10,726 bases of DNA, taken from positions 1-10,726 of the forward strand of contig PWGE01000309.1 of assembly GCA_003554345.1 (NCBI GenBank), in the 5' to 3' direction. This DNA comes from Candidatus Sumerlaeota bacterium. Lineage in GTDB: Bacteria > Sumerlaeota > T1SED10-198M. Position numbers and translations under genes: made by a program. The first letter of the stretch is position 1. Every line of letters starts with the position of its first letter. This document shows, piece by piece, positions 7,503 through 10,726 of the stretch. The notes beneath the pieces are model-generated. The model was given only the letters and a program-made list of their open reading frames with translations, did not search any database and was not told the DNA's origin.

Positions 7503-8649
7503 CCGAGGATGGAAATACTTTTCAGCTATTTTTCTTCTGTCTTTTCTTATAAGTTTTCATGCCGGGGCAGTCGAAAATGGAGAGGAAAGTGAAAAAAACG
7601 ATGACCCTTTTCCTGGCATGCAGGCAGTTTATATTCGACCAGAACCCCTGGAAAAGGAAGCAATAGAAGAGTACATGCAAAATATTGCACAGTGGGGTGC
7701 AGAAGAGGTTTTTATTGAAGTAAACTATAATAATAGAACGTTACACCATTCAGATATCTTTCCGGTAAGAGATTCAGAAAAGGATTGGTTCGAAAAACTG
7801 GTGGAAGCTGCCAGAGAAAATGACCTTGCGGTGCATGCGTGGATTAAAGTCTGTTATTGGGTACATACCGAAGAAGCCCTGGACGATTTTGATATACTTC
7901 AGGAAAATCCTCATTGGAAAGACATAAATCGTGAGGGTGAGTACCTTTCTGAAGGAGGTACTTACGAAGAAGAACATTTTATCTACGTAAATCCGGCTGT
8001 TCCGGGTGTACGGCAGGCTACTCATTCTTATATAGAAGAGTTGATGCAGTATGATATTGATGGTATAAGTATTGATTATATACGTTTTAAAGCTACTCGT
8101 GAAGATCCTCAATACTGGTATGGCTATAACCCTTATTCTGTTGAAAAATTTAAGGGGAAAACAGGTATCGATCCTCTGGAAATTGAACCCGATATTTCCA
8201 ATGAAGAGTTCATACAATGGATTGAATATAATGAAGAAATGCTGGCAGAGTTAGTGGGGAGTATTTCTGCTGTTATTCATCGTTTGAACGAGCAGATGGA
8301 AAAAGACGTCATTCTTTCGGCATCTCCCTTTACGGGTTATGAGACAGGAAAAGATTCTAAAATGCAAAATTGGTTCATATGGGATGAAGAACAGTATATA
8401 GACCTGTGGCTTCCTATGTGCATGAGTGTGGATATGGAAGATTTAAGAAAAGAAGTTGAAGAGGTGCAGGCGATGGGTTTGAATGCTCCTGAATATCCTG
8501 TTATTTATCCTGGCCAGCATGGTGTTCTCCATCCTCCAATGCAACCCCATTACGAGGTTATGAAGGAAACCGGCGTGGATAAATTTGCTGTTTTTTCTTA
8601 TAAACAGCTGAAAGAAGAATATAAAGATACAGGCTTTGAGGTGGATTAA
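7495..8649 (+). CDS. Exported GHL10-type (DigH/YngK-like) glycoside hydrolase-like protein
   Basis: This 384-residue protein has a signal peptide (basic start MNNRGWK, hydrophobic core, likely cleavage after AGA near residue 24). A single TIM-barrel-like domain of the GHL10/DUF187 type follows. It starts near residue 42 (GMQAVYIRPEP) and includes VFIEVNYNNRTLHHSD, VHAWIKVCYW, VNPAVPGVR (165-173) and DGISIDYIRF with D194. The 'VNP..P.VR' and 'DGI..DYIRF' stretches are typical of this family, which includes E. coli DigH, a lytic-free hydrolase of peptide-stripped peptidoglycan glycans. Similar barrels with other substrates exist, so the activity here is inferred. Its start overlaps the second GH20 gene by 8 bases, so the two are almost certainly co-translated. 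An endo-acting enzyme paired with exo-acting GH20s would make functional sense. No binding module is attached, and the length is that of a catalytic domain alone. Confidence 0.8.
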   Translation: MNNRGWKYFSAIFLLSFLISFHAGAVENGEESEKNDDPFPGMQAVYIRPEPLEKEAIEEYMQNIAQWGAEEVFIEVNYNNRTLHHSDIFPVRDSEKDWFEKLVEAARENDLAVHAWIKVCYWVHTEEALDDFDILQENPHWKDINREGEYLSEGGTYEEEHFIYVNPAVPGVRQATHSYIEELMQYDIDGISIDYIRFKATREDPQYWYGYNPYSVEKFKGKTGIDPLEIEPDISNEEFIQWIEYNEEMLAELVGSISAVIHRLNEQMEKDVILSASPFTGYETGKDSKMQNWFIWDEEQYIDLWLPMCMSVDMEDLRKEVEEVQAMGLNAPEYPVIYPGQHGVLHPPMQPHYEVMKETGVDKFAVFSYKQLKEEYKDTGFEVD

Positions 8650-8715
8650 CTTAGAAAATTCAGGTACGGGAGCAGATTTCGGTTGTAGATTCTTTCCTGC
8701 TTTTACCGGATAAAC

Positions 8716-8744
8716 TTGATTTTCAGATGAAATACGAATATAAT
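8716..8744 (+). promoter_or_regulatory. Strong sigma70-type promoter for the lipoprotein-serS unit
   Basis: TTGATT (8716-8721) and a perfect TATAAT (8739-8744) are separated by exactly 17 bases. Transcription would begin near 8751. This lies in the gap after the GHL10 gene and before the lipoprotein signal sequence, and it marks the start of a new transcription unit. It also rules against the far upstream ATG at 8727 as the lipoprotein start when transcribed from here, because that codon lies within the promoter. Confidence 0.7.
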
Positions 8745-8789
8745 GGCGTCGTACTTTTGTTTTGTCAGAATATGTATTGGGAAGATGCG

Positions 8790-9659
8790 TTGAGAAAACT
8801 ATTTACCTGTCTACTGGTTCTTGCCAGCTTTTTTTTCATCACAGGGTGTTACCCGCGTTTACAGCAGGTTCAGCGAGAGATTAAGAGTCCGGAAGGACGC
8901 TATGGCTTATCTGAACCGCATTATACGGTGGTGGAAGAAAAGTACACCTTTTCCCGGCAAGAAGGAGAAGACGGCATATTCATACCTGTTTTTCTGAATA
9001 ATGAGCATCAGCTCGCATGGAAAACAACCTTTACACCTTCTCCTGATCAAAAAGTAAAAGATAATGATAAAACAATGGGATATTGGGAGTATCCTGAAGA
9101 TTCCCGGTCAAAAACCATACAGGTTACCGGCAAGGGATATCTATTGAATAAAAACACGTTTTATCCGCAGGAGGCTCAAAACACCGGACAGGCTTTCCAT
9201 TCCTTTATTCAAGAGAGGGCTATTGATTGGGAACAATTGAGGAGGGAAGTGGTCCTGACCGGGGATGATTTTGATGCCTTAAAGTTTGGCTTTGTCACCC
9301 TTATGAGTGAAAAAAGAAACGTGCCCGTTGAGGAAGGGTATGCTTATCTTACCCGTATTGCCCGTGAACATGAAATAAACTATAAATTTCCGTCAGGTTT
9401 CGTTATTCGTGATGGAGAATTGATACCACGGGTCTGGTTTGCTTTCCAGGGGCCACGTCAGGAATGGTGGTATATTGATCTGGAAAGTGCCCGTCGTCAG
9501 GATTCTTATTATTACTTCGGGAATATTACTGCCCGCCATTTGGTTCGTGAATATTTTTCGGAATATCAGGAGAATTATAGAGGAGTCGCTTCTGCTGCGG
9601 GACTGTATGACTATGATATCAATCTCCGCCGATATCGGCTGGTTCCGGAAACACCCTGA
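8790..9659 (+). CDS. Lipoprotein of unknown function
   Basis: I do not recognise this protein. With the chosen TTG start it has 289 residues and opens with a lipoprotein signal, MRKLFTCLLVLASFFFITGC, whose lipobox ITGC makes C20 the lipidated residue. The mature part has no other membrane segment and is rich in aromatic and charged residues: PVFLNNEHQLAW, TMGYWEYPED, a central helix-like stretch around AFHSFIQERAIDW, then PRVWFAFQGPRQEWWYIDLE and REYFSEYQENYRG. It looks like a compact mixed alpha/beta envelope protein. The frame is open from ATG 8727, and ATG 8772 is another option. TTG 8790 is preferred because GGGAAG (8779-8784) precedes it by 5 bases, the promoter's predicted transcription start lies downstream of 8727, and the signal peptide becomes canonical. 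serS follows after 36 bases. The stop is certain; the start is moderately sure. Confidence 0.7.
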   Translation: MRKLFTCLLVLASFFFITGCYPRLQQVQREIKSPEGRYGLSEPHYTVVEEKYTFSRQEGEDGIFIPVFLNNEHQLAWKTTFTPSPDQKVKDNDKTMGYWEYPEDSRSKTIQVTGKGYLLNKNTFYPQEAQNTGQAFHSFIQERAIDWEQLRREVVLTGDDFDALKFGFVTLMSEKRNVPVEEGYAYLTRIAREHEINYKFPSGFVIRDGELIPRVWFAFQGPRQEWWYIDLESARRQDSYYYFGNITARHLVREYFSEYQENYRGVASAAGLYDYDINLRRYRLVPETP

Positions 9660-9682
9660 CATTCTTCAACATATACTACTGC

Positions 9683-9689
9683 GAGGGGG
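9683..9689 (+). promoter_or_regulatory. Ribosome binding site of serS
   Basis: GAGGGGG sits 6 bases before ATG 9696. A second in-frame ATG at 9705 would be 15 bases away, so 9696 is the better start. Confidence 0.7.
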
Positions 9690-9695
9690 AAAAGT

Positions 9696-10726
9696 ATGAT
9701 TGAGATGAAGTTTATTCGGGAAAATAAGGAGTATGTGAAGCAGAAAGCAGCTTTGAAAAATGAGAAGGTGGATATTGATGGGTTAGTGGATTTGATGGAA
9801 GAAAAAAATGAACTGCAACAAAAAGCAGATTGTTTGAAGCAGGAACGAAATGAAAACAGTAAAAAGATTGGAGAATTAAAGAGAAAGAAAGAAGATGCCA
9901 GCCATTTAATGGAAAGTATGCGCAGCCTCAGTAAAAAAATCAAAGAAACTGATCAGGAGTTGACAGAGCTTCAGGAAGCAATTCAGAAAAGACTGGATTG
10001 GGTTCCCAATCTTCCTCATAAGTCAGTGCCGGTGGGTAAAAGTGAAGAGGATAATGTTGTGGTTTCTTCATGCGGGAAACTTCCTGACCTGGACTTTAAA
10101 CCTCAACCTCATTGGACACTTGGAGAAGAACTGGGTATTCTGGATCTGACCGCGGGAGCCAGGATTGCGGGAAGTAATTTCCCTCTTTTCAAAGGGAAAG
10201 GATGTCGCCTTATAAGGGCTCTGGTTTCTTTTATGCTGGATATACATACAGAAAAGCATGGTTACCAGGAAGTATGGCCTCCTTATCTGGTACGTGAAAG
10301 TGCCATGTACGGGACAGGACAATTACCCAAATTGCGCGAGGATATGTATTATACGGAGGAAGATGAATATTTTCTTATTCCTACCGCTGAAGTTCCATTA
10401 ACAAATATCCATCGTGATGAGATTCTATCGGTAGGTCAACTCCCTGTCTACTATACTGCCTGGACCCCCTGTTTTCGAAGAGAAGCGGGTTCGTATGGAA
10501 AAGATACCCGGGGTGTTCTCAGGGTACATCAGTTTGATAAAGTGGAAATGGTGCAACTCGTAGATCCTGAGCGATCGTATGAGCAGCTTGAAGTGTTACG
10601 GTTTCATGCTGAGGAAATACTTCAGCTGTTGGAACTTCCCTACCGGGTGGTTGAACTCTGTACGGCAGACCTGAGTTTTGCGGCTGCAAAATGCTATGAT
10701 TTAGAGGTGTATGCTGCCGGTGTTGA
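9696..10726 (+). CDS. serS: Seryl-tRNA synthetase, N-terminal 343 residues (3' end outside window)
   Basis: This class II aminoacyl-tRNA synthetase charges tRNA-Ser with serine in the cytoplasm. The frame is open from ATG 9696 to the window edge; about 80 C-terminal residues of a normal bacterial SerS (roughly 425) are missing. The N-terminal tRNA-binding arm (about 25-100) is a charged antiparallel coiled coil rich in Lys, Glu and Gln. The catalytic core shows LGILDLTAGARIAGSNFPLFKG, the serine/ATP-pocket signature IPTAEVPLTN, motif 2 in TPCFRREAGSYGKDTRG with R261, and RVHQFDKVEMV. The visible end reads CTADLSFAAAKCYDLEVYAAG, where many bacterial enzymes have TGDLGFAAAKTYDLEVW. All signature regions are intact. 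The gene probably shares a promoter with the preceding lipoprotein gene. Confidence 0.96.
   Translation, partial: MIEMKFIRENKEYVKQKAALKNEKVDIDGLVDLMEEKNELQQKADCLKQERNENSKKIGELKRKKEDASHLMESMRSLSKKIKETDQELTELQEAIQKRLDWVPNLPHKSVPVGKSEEDNVVVSSCGKLPDLDFKPQPHWTLGEELGILDLTAGARIAGSNFPLFKGKGCRLIRALVSFMLDIHTEKHGYQEVWPPYLVRESAMYGTGQLPKLREDMYYTEEDEYFLIPTAEVPLTNIHRDEILSVGQLPVYYTAWTPCFRREAGSYGKDTRGVLRVHQFDKVEMVQLVDPERSYEQLEVLRFHAEEILQLLELPYRVVELCTADLSFAAAKCYDLEVYAAGV

Noticed and set aside
7774-8217. Minus-strand open frame of 147 codons
   Set aside because: It lies wholly opposite the GHL10 gene, has no ribosome site or recognisable domain, and reads as low-complexity hydrophobic/aromatic sequence typical of an antisense shadow.
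2315-8649. Classical Bacteroidetes-type polysaccharide utilisation locus
   Set aside because: No SusC/SusD genes, sensor/regulator or sugar transporter are present, and housekeeping genes flank the cluster on both sides.
8664-8707. GGTA..AGCAG and CTGCT..TACC imperfect inverted repeat after the GHL10 gene
   Set aside because: The stem is interrupted, the loop is about 20 bases and no T-run follows. Transcription may end here, but the sequence does not show it.
9611-9943. Minus-strand open frame of 110 codons
   Set aside because: It is opposite the end of the lipoprotein and the coiled-coil arm of serS. The Ser/Phe-rich product is the antisense reading of Lys/Glu-rich codons.

Overview
The window is a compact block of genes, all on the + strand, of moderately low GC by eye. 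It comes from a bacterium that looks Gram-negative (diderm): there is a lipoprotein with a clear lipobox and several exported proteins, one of them resembling periplasmic CpoB/BamD-type TPR proteins. The phylum cannot be fixed by reading alone. Spirochaetota or a neighbouring diderm lineage is a guess, not a result.

Layout. Positions 1-234 hold the C-terminal end of a LemA-family protein. It is followed at once by miaB (240-1550, tRNA methylthiotransferase), which overlaps a secreted TPR protein gene (1531-2268). The core of the window (2315-8649) is a carbohydrate-active cluster. It has two tandem paralogous exported glycoside hydrolase family 20 (GH20) proteins of about 845 residues, each with a C-terminal CBM9-like module, then an exported GHL10-type (DigH/YngK-like) glycosidase-like protein whose start overlaps the second GH20 gene. 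A good sigma70-type promoter (8716-8744) then begins a new unit: an unrecognised lipoprotein (8790-9659) and serS (from 9696, running off the right edge).

How the genes may work together. miaB and serS are housekeeping translation genes, so the interesting part is the exported trio between them. The GH20 catalytic domains carry a conserved Asp-Glu pair (HIGFDEV) and a PSYGHAEW-type motif. This resembles the HexD-like branch of GH20 more than classical chitobiases. The GHL10 family includes E. coli DigH, which cuts peptide-free peptidoglycan glycan strands. A reasonable inference is that the three proteins act outside the cytoplasm on an N-acetylhexosamine-containing glycan (denuded peptidoglycan, chitin-like or host/mucin-type). 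The substrate is not determined by the sequence. No transporter or regulator for released sugars lies in the window.

The two GH20 genes are a clear tandem duplication with selective divergence, and this is the most notable feature of the window. No mobile elements, CRISPR arrays, tRNA or rRNA genes were seen, and no gene-free stretch exceeds about 140 bases.
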